The notes under the pieces: generated by a model
What the model was told of the DNA's origin: nothing
The model's database searches: none
What the model saw: only the letters and a program-made list of their open reading frames with translations
Made by a program: the position numbers and the translations under genes
Assembly (NCBI GenBank): GCA_033964015.1
Contig: CM066924.1
Location: forward strand, 22,564,280-22,628,279
DNA length: 64,000 nt
Source: Scolanthus callimorphus
Taxonomy: Eukaryota > Cnidaria > Anthozoa > Actiniaria > Edwardsiidae
Reading direction: 5' to 3'
Part shown: positions 48,401-61,100 of the stretch, one piece after another
Numbering within the stretch: position 1 is the stretch's first letter
How the letters are laid out: every line of letters starts with the position of its first letter

Positions 48401-50535
48401 TGGTGGAAACCACCCAAGGCCATACATCCACCTATTTACAGGAATTCAGGCTAATCTTTCTGTGTTTGGTACAGGAATCACAATCCCACCAACAACTCCA
48501 AGCATACCTAATGTGGTAAGACAGTCCCATAGAATGGATTTAATGGGGTATGGGGGATGATAAATGGGGACCCAAATGTGTAATTCCACAAATGATGGAA
48601 ATCTCCAAATTAAATATATACTCCACCTAAGCCAGACCCAACTAGAAACTTTAGTGAATTCTATGGGTAATAAAAGGTGTTAACAACTAGTATTTCCAAC
48701 TAGTATTTCCAATTCTGCTCTGTAGTGGGGGTCTGGCAATTTCCTGGTATTACACAACGTGTAGATTTCCTCCAGTTTTTTTTTGGCAGGGGAAGGGGGG
48801 TGTTTCTTTGTTGTTTTTTGCTTTTTGAAGTACTATATTGCCACTTTTTTCATACCCTGGAAATGGTATGACATCGTTTCCAAATTGGAGTTCCTGGGCC
48901 TTAGGGCCTATGTAGCCTCTACACTTGCTTTTTCTTATTGTTAATATTCATTTATTTAAATGATTTTTGTAAACAGAACTTTGGTACTCAGCCTGAAGCT
49001 GCCCCATCACCTTCAGTAAGTATTCAGTCTAAAACAAATCAGATAAAATATGACTTTGTAGATCTATCTATTCACAGCACTGAATCTGTTCTGTCATATT
49101 TTATCAGATTGGATTGACTCCTGAGCAACGAGAGCGCATGCGACAGAACAGGCTGAAGGCTATAGAGAAGAGAAAGGCACTTCAAGAAAAGGCAGCACAG
49201 AATTCAGCACAAAAGGATAACTCACATCAAGGTAAACACTGTAGTTTGACTTGTCTTGTAGGCAGGGTTGAAGTCAGGTATTTTCAGAAAGGAAGGTATC
49301 ACAGTCTGCATGATTTTTGTTTGTTGACATTATTTTTGGATGGGGGAGGGGGGCATTTTGTAACTCCCTGGCTCATTACCTCCTGGGGTGGCTCTGGTAG
49401 CCGCCACTGAATCCAATGTGTGTGTGAGATTTGAAAAAGATCTGTTGAGAGAAAGAACTTACTGTGCATACTCCAATGTTCAAAATCAGCCAATCAGTGA
49501 AGGCCCTAAAATGGCTGTCATCAGAGCCTCTCCCACTGCATTTGGTGATGAGCTGGGGAGCTCTGTATACAAGGCTTTGCATTTTATGGAAACTAAACCA
49601 TAAAACAGAACTAAACCATAAAACAGAACTAAACCATAAAACAGGGCCCGACATTAACTGTTTTCGCTAGGTGCCATAGGCGACCAATTCAAACAAATTT
49701 AGTCGCCAAAAAGCAATATTTAGTCGCCATGCAAGCATGGATGTCATCAGAACTTAGAAAGATGGCGACTAGCTTAAAAATTTTGGCCGCCAATCCCGAA
49801 ATTTAGTCGCCATTGGCGACCATATGGTTACAATGTCGGGCCCCGTAAAAGCACCTAGGTTTAATATTTTGAAGGATTTAAAGTGTAATAGAATCTCAAA
49901 AATCTTGTATGGGGTTACATATACTCCTGAAACCATGTGTATGGCTTGTATCACTAGCTGAAAGTGAGATTCTGACAACAGCAGAAGTGGGAAAGGAAAA
50001 TGAAGGAATTGAGGATACATCCTTGAGTAAACAAGATGATGACATAGAAATACTTGATAATGAAGAAATAGATTTTCCCATTCATGAATCTGAACCACAT
50101 GCAGATAATTTTGAAGAGACCAGCGAGGAAGCCCCTTCTTTGGAGTCAGAAATTCACCACGAGGAAAGTACAAACTCATCAGATAAAACAGAAATGGAAC
50201 AAGAAGCACTGACAACATTTTCATTGTCAGAGTGGCCACAAGAATCCAACAAGCGAACTGAGAGTTCTGTTAGTAAGACCTCTGAATTCACAGAGAAAAA
50301 AGTGAATGAGGAGACAACTAATGATTTAGACAACAAGGAAGAGTCACATGCTATGTCCCCCAAAAATGATTTGCGTGTTGAAGCCATGCAGACAAATGAA
50401 TCTCATGAACAAAATGAAAGTGATGATATAACGGGAAATGAAAGTGATTCCACAGGGAACCTGAAGAAACAGGGGCATGCCAAAGAGGATGTGGCAATGG
50501 AAATTAGTGAGGAGGGACTTCCGGATTGTGGATGA
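45458..50535 (+). CDS. TIPIN: TIPIN orthologue (Timeless-interacting protein), 8 exons, one apparent frameshift
   Basis: Exons: 45458-45717, 45906-45980, 46591-46713, 48028-48109, 48475-48515, 48977-49015, 49108-49231, 49958-50535; 1,322 nt. Adding one base in exon 2 gives 1,323 nt and 440 residues. An acidic N-terminus (VDDIFGDDDDELF) and a basic patch (KKKATKKRSPQPRL) precede the Swi3/Csm3 domain: RLCSDRGIPALAHL, then ASDLKLLLQKYEHWAHRLYP and VEVLGKKKLVQ, matching the RLISERGLPALRH and EHWAHRLFPK blocks I recall from human TIPIN. Exon 7 has the conserved LTPEQRERMRQNRLKAIEKR helix; exon 8 is a 192-codon acidic Ser/Glu tail, longer than in vertebrates (301 aa in total). Role (by family): partner of Timeless in the fork-protection complex, nuclear, S-phase checkpoint. 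Odd: GGGG at 45964-45967 shifts the frame so that the conserved GKGHE reads out of frame. Confidence 0.9.
46186..46357. mobile_element. Inverted-repeat element in a TIPIN intron
   Basis: GTTTACATCTTGTTGACACC and CATGTGATGATTCCTTTGG on the left return as complements at the right. A related left end occurs at 16309-16350. Confidence 0.6.
46727..47685. mobile_element. Mutator-like (MULE) non-autonomous element beside a TIPIN splice donor
   Basis: 959 bp with ends GAGAC...ATGAGTCAATGAGTC and the complement, continuing through ATGAGTCAAGTCTAAAATGA. The 9-bp AATTACAAG is duplicated at 46718-46726 and 47686-47694, the size expected for Mutator-like elements. An inner hairpin (47125-47325, arms TCTCCTGTGAGT and TGCCTACGAAA) is present. 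No transposase frame. Confidence 0.82.
49588..49643. repeat. 17-bp tandem repeat, three units
   Basis: AACTAAACCATAAAACAG-type units occur three times, directly before the GTCGCCA MITE. Confidence 0.85.
49643..49846. mobile_element. 'GTCGCCA' MITE, copy 3 (most complete)
   Basis: Ends are GGGCCCGACATTAAC and its partial complement ATGTCGGGCCC. Internal GTCGCCA/TGGCGAC words pair. It ends about 110 bp before the last TIPIN exon. Confidence 0.7.
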
Positions 50536-52172
50536 TGAAAATGTGAGAATAATTGGAGCTAGGGAAGATTACAGAGATAGCAATACAGCGCTTTTTTCAA
50601 GTTGTACATTGTAATGGCAGTGAAAAATCCAAAGAAACTTGTTTTTTGTATCTGATGAGTTACTTGAGCTTGCTGATTATTTGCCGACCATCATGTCACC
50701 TTTGATCAGTGACTAACTGTTCATTGTTTTTTTAATAACAATACAAGACAATACAATACAATATGGAAGATCCACCAGAGGCCAACATGTTTTGATATAT
50801 AGTTTCTTTTTCGTTTACTAGGTCCATTGGTTGTCTACATCTTTTTCTATTTATTTGTTTCCATGTTTCTTTGCTTACTTGTTTGTTTCCTTGTTTTTGT
50901 TTGTTTCCTTGTCAATTTCCTTGGTTGCTAGCTTGTTTATTAACTCACTTCCTTGGTCACTCGCTTTTGCTTGTTCGTTGGGTGGTGAGCCACTTCAAAG
51001 AGAACGTTTTACAGAACTCAATGCAATAATTTACAACAGCAACTACAACATTTATTCATTTCTTCATTCCCTTCTACAATTTCATTTTTATCCTAATTTT
51101 TCTGATCTTAAAACTATTTGCGTATGGTCTTCTGTGCTCCTAATAAATCATTATAAGAAAGAGGTTAGGTCTGGATAAAATCCAGAGCTACAAAAAAAAT
51201 ATATTCCTACAAGAACGCACTACATGAAATCAGTATTGGGTGATCACTTCGTAAGCATTGGTTTTAATCTGCGGGAACGAACGAATTGTGATCTTGCCAC
51301 TATCCAAAAGACGCCACAGATAACCCACACATTTCCTTTGTTTACACTGACTAAGGTTTGGTGGAGGACGCCTTTTGATCAGTACTAATAAAAGTACATG
51401 TATCAGAATGTAAGCTTAATAAGCTCACCGCATGAATTCTACAATTATAATAAGACTAAATTAAAACCATGATTGTAGCCACTTTTTACAACAGTAAAAT
51501 GTTCAAATTATATACGAATGGCTCTTAAAAAACATGCACTTTTCAGAAAAAACGAACGAGATATGTAAAACGTACGTAAAATGCAATGCTTTTTAAAATA
51601 ACAGCGGCATACGCCTATTTCCGAAAAGCTTCCCACCCAGCGGGAGGGGTAACTATTTGTTGTAACCCACGTTGCGTCAAATGCGAGAGCTCCTTTCGAA
51701 CCAAAAAATTGAAAATACAGGGTCCATATGTACGCTTTTTGTAATACTTCCCCTTGGAAAAGTCTCTCCCATGATATACGGCAGGCTTCAACAAAATAGT
51801 ACTTTCACATAGGGTTCAATCTTTTCTAAAGTAGGTATATTCATCGAACACTATCTTTAAAAAGTCTCAAAATTTAAAATCGCCATTTGAAAGAATGTGC
51901 GTCTTATAGAATGAACGAAATATGAAACGTAAATAACCTTTTTTGGCGAGTTGAAGGTTTCCGAAAGCCAATCCTAGATGTGCGTGCCTATGTTAGCTGT
52001 GTTAGCGTATCTCAGTAACTAATATAGGAACTTTCATCATGTGGGGGTGGAAAGTTCGTGCAGGCTCGATCAATCTGATAGATTACATTTTAAAATACGC
52101 CATAGTGCAAAGGCGTAAAACCAGAGCGAACATATTTACATTGTGGGTGCAAACGCCATGCTACTGGAAGTT
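50536..52172. other. Convergent 3' region between TIPIN and RdRP
   Basis: TIPIN 3' UTR; the first good polyadenylation signal seen is AATAAA at 51142-51147. A T/G-rich stretch (GTTTGTTTCCTTG repeats) lies at 50840-50950. No further coding exon was found. Confidence 0.5.
51142..51147 (+). terminator. TIPIN: Possible TIPIN polyadenylation signal
   Basis: Canonical AATAAA about 600 bp after the TIPIN stop. No transcript evidence; position only. Confidence 0.4.
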
Positions 52173-55100
52173 CTACTGTCCAATAAAAGGCCTTAGTTTC
52201 TTTGTCGCCAACCAAATCTGCTTGCAGAGCTGCTTCCCAGCGGCTCTTGATCCATCCGCCTCTCCTTCAAACTCCCATACAGCCTGTACCCAATAGAAGA
52301 GCGAGGGGTGTGCATTAAAGACGACTGCATGTCATACCTTTGGAACTTACTACCTCAAGATACACACCACTGTAGTCGCCAAGCTTATAAACGCTCGTCG
52401 TTTCCTCGCGAAAGTAGCTGACTTTGTTGCGGAATTGAGGCAGGACACTCAGGTTGTTATTACTCTTGGTGAGGATTTCCCTGGAGCCGAATCTCTCGTA
52501 GCCGGGGAGTGTTTTCGCGTCCTCGTCTTGGACGGCCCGCTGAGAGGTCATGGTAACTCTGAAGTCGACATCTGCCGTCCGTGACGCGGCAGAGCGTGGA
52601 ACTTTGACGTCAGCTTCCAGCCAACGGAACGCTGGTATGCGGAATTCCTTGAAGGTTAAGTCCTCGTTGTAGACTATAGTGTGCGCGGCTTTGCCCTCTT
52701 TCGTCTCGACGACGTAGACAGTTGTAGTTCTGAGAGGACCAACATCTGAGAATGCTATCTGGTGGGCAGTGGCAGAGTTGGAAGACGAAGAGCTCCATCT
52801 GAGGTACGCCTGATTGCTCTTATTTCCTGAAAATAATTTTGAAACGGGACTAAGCTCTAGCAAGGAGGTTTTATTGCGAGAAGCCTCATTGGCATATTCA
52901 TCCCCGTAACCAAGGGTTTTTTTTTCGTCCAATGTTTCACGAAAAAAAAAAACATTTGGGTTTCAGAGGATGAGTTCGAGAGTGACTGAAGTTAACAAAT
53001 TTCCAGAGGTTTTGAGTGGTGTGGACTCTTATTTACCACGCTTTACGTCATAATCGGGGTCAAAATGTTGTGGACAAAGTGGTAAATAAGAGTCCACAAC
53101 ACTCAAAACCTCTGGAAATTTATTTTTTACGGATAAGGACGTTAAACCGTAGGTCCCGTCTCTCACACGCACTACACTAACCGGAACCAGAGGGACGTTA
53201 AAGAACCACGAGGACGTCGGAAGTTGCCCATCCTCAGAGCAGGGCTTACAACTTACTAACCACTACACTGACAAGGGAACCTCGTAATTGGAGCCTCGCT
53301 CTGTGAGGATTTCCCGGCCCTCGGGCGAAGCTTAATAAATAAATAAATAAATAAAATGCCAAATGTTATAAATGTGATCATTTTCCGTTGCAAATAGTGC
53401 GCGCATTCGAACAATTTGAGCTGCGCGCGCAAGCTGATGCGAGCAGAGTGGTATGGACTCTTATTTCCCACGGCAAATCAGCCAATCATTTTGCGAGAAA
53501 GCTAACTGTTATGGTAAAATAATATTTTTGTTATTTTTGTTAATGCTAGTACTGTAAAAACCCACGTAGCACTAATCTGATATTATTTTAATATGCTTTT
53601 GAACCTTTTCAATTTTCTTACAGAAACGAAATGGAAAGTAGATTTCAAATTCGTAGCTATTTATTAGCAATATATTTGTACTGCAGGCTTCCTGTGTGGT
53701 ATGCGCGCGCCAAAATTGGCGGGAATATCACTCTAATCAGAAATGCAAAGACACATCGCAAATAATTAACAATTAGACCTCAAGGCCGAATGTGCTATGA
53801 TGAATAGACCATGAGGCCGAAGGCCGAATGGTCTATTGATATCATAGCACATGAGGACGAGAGGTCTAATTGTTTTAGTATAAACCAACTAGTTGGTCGG
53901 TTTTGGCAATGAATTCCATCATTTTATGTTGAAAAAATCAAGTTTTCTTGCAAAGAAAGGTGGCGGTTTTGCCAGGCACGGTCTATCACTAATAGACCAT
54001 TAGTAGCTCAGCCAATCAGAATGCAGGATTTGTAATAGACCATTAGTTGGTTTATACTAAATAGTAATAGATACCTTGGTTTCTGGGGTCAGCGGCTTGC
54101 AAAACCGATTCCATGAGCCGCACAGTGGTTCCCGAGACCCACGCATACGCCTTAGCCACGTAGATACTTCCAAACTCGACGGAAATGCGCATACTCGTAG
54201 AACCATGCAAGTACGGTAGATGGTGACTCTGGAACACTCTGACCTGAGTATCGACCGCTGCCATTAGCTTTCTGAGATCCTCTTCGATGGACGAATTTGG
54301 GGCATCAAGGTTAATAGCGAAGTCCCTTTTAAGGTTCTTGCTTCTCACTATTGCGCTATCCCCGCTCTGATCCATAAAAATCAAGCGTTTCCCGCCTTTG
54401 ATGAGGTGGTTGTACGCGGAGGTGTCTTTCGTTCTTGTTTCCATTTTGTAGATCTGTGAAATTTGAAAATTGAAATGGAGAGACATTTACATACATTTAC
54501 ATTTCTATACTAGTAATAGCTCTCGCCAAGTGCCAACAAACGCAACCCTCTAGAATTTTTTAATTGTTTTAGCATTATATCACCTCACTAGGCTTGTACT
54601 TTCTAAACTTCAAAGAACAGTTGTCCTGATTGGCTCAAATCCTTCAAAGTCGCGGTTTGATTGGCTCAGGACTAGAATAGTAGTACTATAATAATAATTA
54701 TTATTGTTATTATATTTTATTGTTATTATATTATTATTGTTATTACTAGTATATTGTTACCTCGTTCTGTGCCTTGTAGAGTGTGTTATAAGTCCCAAAT
54801 ATCTCCATGTGGTACCCGGGCCCTCGTTTTACTGGAACAAGAGAAACAATTGCTGTTCAGTAGCGCAGTGAAAAACAGAATGAGCCAGAAGTACAATAAT
54901 CTTAACCCTGTTCTGTTTCTGCTGGCGAAACAATCCACGGGTGCTGCACAGTAGCCTCCTGAGCGTGGAAGGCTAGGTGGCAACAGCTGGTTCTCAAGAT
55001 TAGATTAAGGATTACCCTTAATTGGTAAATGCGCTTGTTTTAAGGATTATCCTTGGTTAGTTGACATTCGCAAGTGTCTACATCGCTACTTTGTAAAAAC

Positions 55101-58100
55101 ATTTTCAAGATTGATTATTTTCACGCCAGTCAATCTTGTTCATCATGGCCTGCTTTCTATGTCCGCATTGTAAGTACCTGGACTCACGGAGATTTTAGCT
55201 CCAGAGATCTTTGCTATTCCCAACGCCACGAAGTCCTCAGCAAAACGAATAACACCCCATGTAGAGTTAGGAAGTGTTAATGTCTCTTGTACTTCTTTGT
55301 CGCGTCCGCGTGATCTGCAGATCTGAGCAAACCATCCAGGCCATTACACGTGGCAATCTCGTGGTAGGCATGAAGAGCTGCATCGCAAAACCTACAAGAG
55401 CACGACACAACGTATAGGAGTAAACGCAAAGTTAGCTGCGAATTACTCACGACACTCATGCGAAATCCACTCTATAGTGCCAATTAAACGCACTCACTCA
55501 CTTTGATGTCGCTAGGTGACTGAAACTTACGTGATCAATTTTAACGCGGATTTGGCCAGTGGACGGAGATGGTATATTAAAAGGTGATTTCGACATGACG
55601 ATGGTCATGGTATTGGTGGTGAAGGAGCAATCATTGCCAAGTTTCATATCGGGAGGGACTGGGTTCGAGTCTAGTAAGAAGAAAGAGCACATCAACCTGT
55701 GCAAAATCCGGAAATTTGATGTTAATTGAGTCAATACTGACAAATATATAGCAATTCAAAAACTCCAAAATGTAATAAGAAACGTACGGTGTGTGGACAT
55801 TTCTGTTGATTTTGTCCGGACGCCACACGTTAATAATTAATTTTTGAGTTTTGAAATTGTTGTATCTTTGTGAGTATTGATTCGATTAACACCAAATTTT
55901 CGGATTTTACACAAATCGATGTGCTCTGTCTTACTAAGTGGGTCTTGTTTTGACTATCGTAATATTAAGGGATTCGTACGCAGTCCCTCACGATATTAAA
56001 CTCGGCAATGGCGATACTAAGTGGATTGTAGTGTTTGTCGTTGTGATAAACAGACTAGTGACACTCTGTACTGAATAAAAGAAAGTAGCCTGGTCACAGG
56101 CGTTCCTTGTGTGCCAAGAACGCCAGGGACTAGGCTAGAAAGAAAGCTGAAATGACAATGACTGAATTACCTTTGAACCCCTTCGTGACTCAGCACAGGG
56201 AAAAGTCGTTCGCCTTGTTTAACTGGATTCATCACGTTGGTTAGGTGTAAAGGATCAGAACTCGTCTCCAAGCTGTAACGTTCCAGAAACTTCACAATTA
56301 CGAGCCCTGCACGTGGAAGCAAATTTAAGAGTATCAATCTTTCGGGAAAATTTTGAATTCTTTTTTCGTCGAGGACTCGGTGCGCGCGGGCCGGGTTTTC
56401 TCTGACCACGGGTTGCTTTGTTGATGGAACAACCCATATGTTTCCATGGATACCAACCAATCGGAGACAGATGTGCAAATAAGTACTACAGACACTGTCA
56501 AATGTACATGTAGGAGACCGACTCCCCTGACTTGCAGCTCGTAAGCTGAATTACGCTGGGTCTCAAGGCGCCACTAGCAGCCGAGTGACCATAAGCACAA
56601 ACATTGAGGGTGGTCACTGCCAGAGGGCCTCAGAGGTTCTTTAACGTTCCCTGGGAACTGGGCAGGGCAGTGAAAGCGCGGCGTTTGTCTCACACGAAAG
56701 ACATGCAACAGTAGAACAAAGTTCAACTCCCTATATGAATCAGTTTCGACCACGACCCGAACAAAAAGTACTTTCCTCTGCCCACGTCGGAAGTCTATCC
56801 CGGAACACAGCGGTGAGAGACCACCACCGTTCAATCGGTCCCATACCTGGAGAAGCGCCGTCCAAGAAGCCTCTGTACAAACTCTCATCATCGAACCTGA
56901 GAACCTGAGTTTTCCAACTCCGTTCATGGTCCGCAGGTCGCGCGACAATTTCATTGGCATATCCCTGTACCTCGGTCATCGGAACCTGTTGACAAGAATA
57001 TGTGGCATTTACAGAGTGGAATACCGATGTGTTAACAAGTATTAGTAGAAACAAACTCGCATACTCTGTTCATTTCATGATGCCTGGTTTCACGAGCAAC
57101 GTTAATAGTCTGAAATAGGTGAGGCGTACTCTGTCTCTGGGACCTTATTTCGCCGCGAGTTTATGCGAGGTAAAGCGAGATAAGGGGAAAATGGTCCAAT
57201 TGAAAGGCGAGATAAGGAAAAGTTGTGCCAATTAGGAGCTGCAAGATCGATGCAAGATAAGGCGAGATAAGGTCCCAGAGTAAGCCTTATAGGTGTATGA
57301 TCGATTCAGGTCATAACATGCATTCCCGAAAATGATGGCATCTGGGAGCATAGGGCGACGATCGTGACCTGATTGGGGCCATTCAGAGTAAATTAGCGTT
57401 ATAGGTTCAGCTTGAATATGTGCTTGAGAGGGAAGGCGCCATGGGACACCATACAGGTAACGGTGCTTTTGTCTTGTAAAATAATGTCAAGAGAAAATCG
57501 GTTGAAAGTAGTATAGGATGAACCGTTCGCGTACATAAATTTATCTGGCCTAGTATAGCGCTGTAGACAGGTAAATAATCCTATATTTAGACACAGTAAC
57601 TCCATTGCAGGTACATTAATACATGCTATACATATTTCAATTGATATTGTAGTGCCACTTACCTCTGGAATATAGCCAGCCACCTCGCAGAACTGCAAGA
57701 CTAGCACCGCAAGGTCTTCAACAATCATAAAGCTCTCCTTCACGTTCCCAACCAGGTGCCTCTTGCGAGCCCACTGGACAAGAACCAGAAGAACATGCAG
57801 GAGACGAGGACATTGCTGGATGTGAAAAGTGATGTACGCCGACTTGAGGAAGGCATACGGGTCCGCAGACAAATAACAGCTGCGGTTATCCACCCCGGTG
57901 GTCTTGTACATGAGGTAGGGAGGGTTTCCATAGGAACTTAGGAACTGATGTCCTAAGTATGGGGACAGGATCCGCCCTACGGCATCTAACAACTCTTTCT
58001 GTTTCCTCTCGCTTTTGATCCAGTTGTTGTGGATGTACAGCTGAAACGGTTGTTGGTTCTTGTCGCCTATGTTTGGCCCTATGAAGGAGGCTCCCGCCAA

Positions 58101-61100
58101 GGAGATTCTAATGTTGGGGTCATACTTTCGTAGTTGCTTCAGTAGAGTCTGCCGTTGGAGATTCCTGACTTCAAAATCCGAAATCAAATCTTCTTGCTTC
58201 TCCACGAGACGATGTTCCGCTTGCTGCGTCGCAAGGTGGCCAATTCCCTCTTCAAGAGCGTCCTCATTTGCGCCTCGCTTTCTGTTCTTTGTTGCTTCAC
58301 GTTTGATATGAGCCAGTAGCCTATCAACCACCCAGGGAAAGCTCAATAAAGTGATGTCACTTCCTGTTTCACGATCACGTGCTTGGCTGGTGGTGGCCAC
58401 GTGAGCTGCGCCTACTGTCACGTGAGGCGCCGCGAGTGAGGCGCCGCCAGTTCCGCCAAGGATTCCCCCACTTCTTGTTTCAACCGTAGGCGTGTCTTTT
58501 TCCATTCGCTGTTCTTCCTCAGGTGGTCTTAAGTTTTTATACGTGACCACATACCAAGCTGATGCTTTCTGGAGAACATCTAGAGGATAGGAGTTCTCCC
58601 TGTTGAAGAATTCTAGAACCTCCTCCTCGCCACCGAATTCTTCGTAGAATTCATGCCGCAAGTTGTTTCGCAGGGAGGCAAGAGATGCCTGGATCATTTG
58701 CGCCACCTCAAACTTCTCGTCTGTCTTCCCTGAAAAATTTGTAACTTTTAGTAACGAATGGCAGACGACACTAGCTAAAGAAAAAAAAATCAAACATGTA
58801 ATGTAGAATAAAGGTTGGTTTACAAACGAACGTAAGTGCAAGCGCAAGACACAAGACCAAGTCAAGTGTCAATCATGGCAGCGCAAGCCTTAAATTAAGA
58901 TTAATCTGATTAATGTATGTGCTTGCACTTGCGTTCGCTTGATTTACACTAGACGTATGCGGAGCACAAGGGAACGCAACATCTCGATTTTCTTGCGCTT
59001 GTGTCTGCGCTTGCGTGTAAACCACATAAGGGAAATGTATGAGTTCAAGAGAAAGTGATATATCATTTTCTCTTGGTGAGTTTGATATTCTTGCGCTTGC
59101 GTTCATGTGTAACCTTACCCTAAAGCTTGACGTACAATTCGTTTGGTCTTTGCTATTTTTGCTCTCTTCCGAGTGAAGGCAACATGAAGAGGCTGAAAGC
59201 CTGAGAATCCATCGTTTGCAAGTCTCCTTATCATCCGCTATCTTGTTTTTCTTGTAAAGTGTTTACGCGATTGCTGAAAGCTACTAAGAAGCCGTGCTCT
59301 GATTGGGTGGCCTAGTGTAGAATCATTGCTCTGATTGACCAATAACGTGGTGAACCTACGACACCATCGAATAATAATGGAATAGATATCATACCATGCC
59401 ATAGCATTCCAAATAAAACAATAGTATACATGCCTGAAAGTCTAGAGTTGACCTTTACGAGACATCCAGTGAGTACCTCTCCTTCATTAGTCAGTCCATA
59501 CAGCGCCATAAGTGCCTCTAGTTTAGTGTTATAACGTTCCTTAAGCTCAATGGCTTCCTCGATGAAGTCTTGGTGTCCCTCAAGGATCAGGTACTGGTCC
59601 ACGGTTATTTGAGGAGTGCCTTCTTCTGTCATGAATCGCCGTGCCCTCTCTAGTGAGTTGCATTTCCTGAACAGTGTTCCAATGATCCTCTCCGATCTAG
59701 AAGTAATTATAGGCAGGCGCATCGTGACGTCACGAAATCTTCGACTTTTGATATTAGTGTTTCAACTAAAATCTACACGGGAGAGAGGACCTTAAGATTA
59801 GTCTATTTGTGAAGTTTGGGGGCAAAAGGTTCAAAACTGGCGAGATGAGGTGTGTTCTGTACAGTTCCTTTCTCAACCGGTACGTTCCGTTGTGTTGGGT
59901 TCAGACGCAAAGAATAGGTGCCTCGCTCCTTTATTTCTAATGTTTGCTTCCACACAACACGCGCAAACAATTCTACCAAAAAAAACTGGATTGTGAACAT
60001 GTCTGTGCAAGCTGCGGATACCCTAAAAAAACGTTAATATCTAGATGCGAGGGGTGTAATGGGTGTGGTACTTTCATACTTGTACTTAGGCTTATCCGGC
60101 TTCATCATGAAGTCCGGATATCGGTCCGGCCGAAGTTCTTTCGTCAGTTCGGGACACTCTCCTGTCTTGGGAAAGTCGACTGCATCGGAGTGCATGTGCG
60201 CGAGCTTGATGCACTCCTCCGAGAAGATGCCTGCATAGAAAAGGTCAGTGTTGAGCAAGGGGTGCATCGGTTCATAGTCAAGCTTGGTGCCTGCTCTATC
60301 GATAAACCCAGCAGTGAAATAGGTTAGTTAGTCACGCTTTGAGCCTGGTCACGCCACATAAGTCAGTTTTCAACTACCCACCTTCGTGATCATTGTCTGC
60401 GTGAACGAGATGCGCGTTTGCGATGATCCCGAGTTGGTCGTTCTTGATGTAGTCTGATACAAACTGCAAAACAAATTTGGATACTGGAGCACCAGTAGAG
60501 CTTGGCAAGAAAATCGATATTTAATGCTTCCATGACTTGTCAGAGTGGCATGTTTTAAAGCCATTGAAAGAGATTATACGCGTATACGAGCACCATCTGG
60601 ATAAACAAAGAACGTTGCTATGCTACTTTTACTAGCACAATCTACAAGACCCTACTCTGCCTTAACCGTACCTGTATCATGTCCGACACCTCGATCTCGC
60701 GATTCAAAACTTTCTTGGTCGGGGCTGTGAAGTCCATGGGGTCCACGTTTTCCCCTGGGGGATCAAACCGTCAAACCACGTGACGAAGTACTTATCCCCG
60801 TCTAAGTCAGAGCCGGACATCTCGTCAGTATGCGGGCGTGGCCCGTGAGAGGGAAACACTATGCAGTCCACGAGATGGTGCAAGGCGCGAATATCGACGG
60901 CTTGGAACTTGCGCATGTCTCCTGCAAGGAAATTTTGAAATCTTGTTATAGCGGAGCTCCTTAGCGGCCGAAGGCCGCAGAGCGGAGCACCATACCTAAG
61001 ACAAAAGCGTCAAAATGATCGCAAATAGAGTGTACGATATAAAATCCACAGGGTACCCAATACCTGAATAACGCAAAGGATCGCAAAGGGGTCGAAGTCA

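Noticed and set aside
50831..51178. 115-codon hydrophobic frame after TIPIN
   Set aside because: Translation of a T/G-rich simple-sequence stretch in the 3' UTR; low complexity, no homology recognised.
52315..52344. RdRP ending at the TAA reached by read-through at 52315
   Set aside because: A strong GTAAGT donor at 52344 leads in phase to a final exon (AVWEFEGE...FIGQ) with a clean acceptor and stop at 52173.
55322..55400. Longer RdRP exon using the acceptor near 55390
   Set aside because: The phase fed from the previous exon hits a stop; the acceptor TTGCTCAG at 55323 gives the right phase and an open frame.
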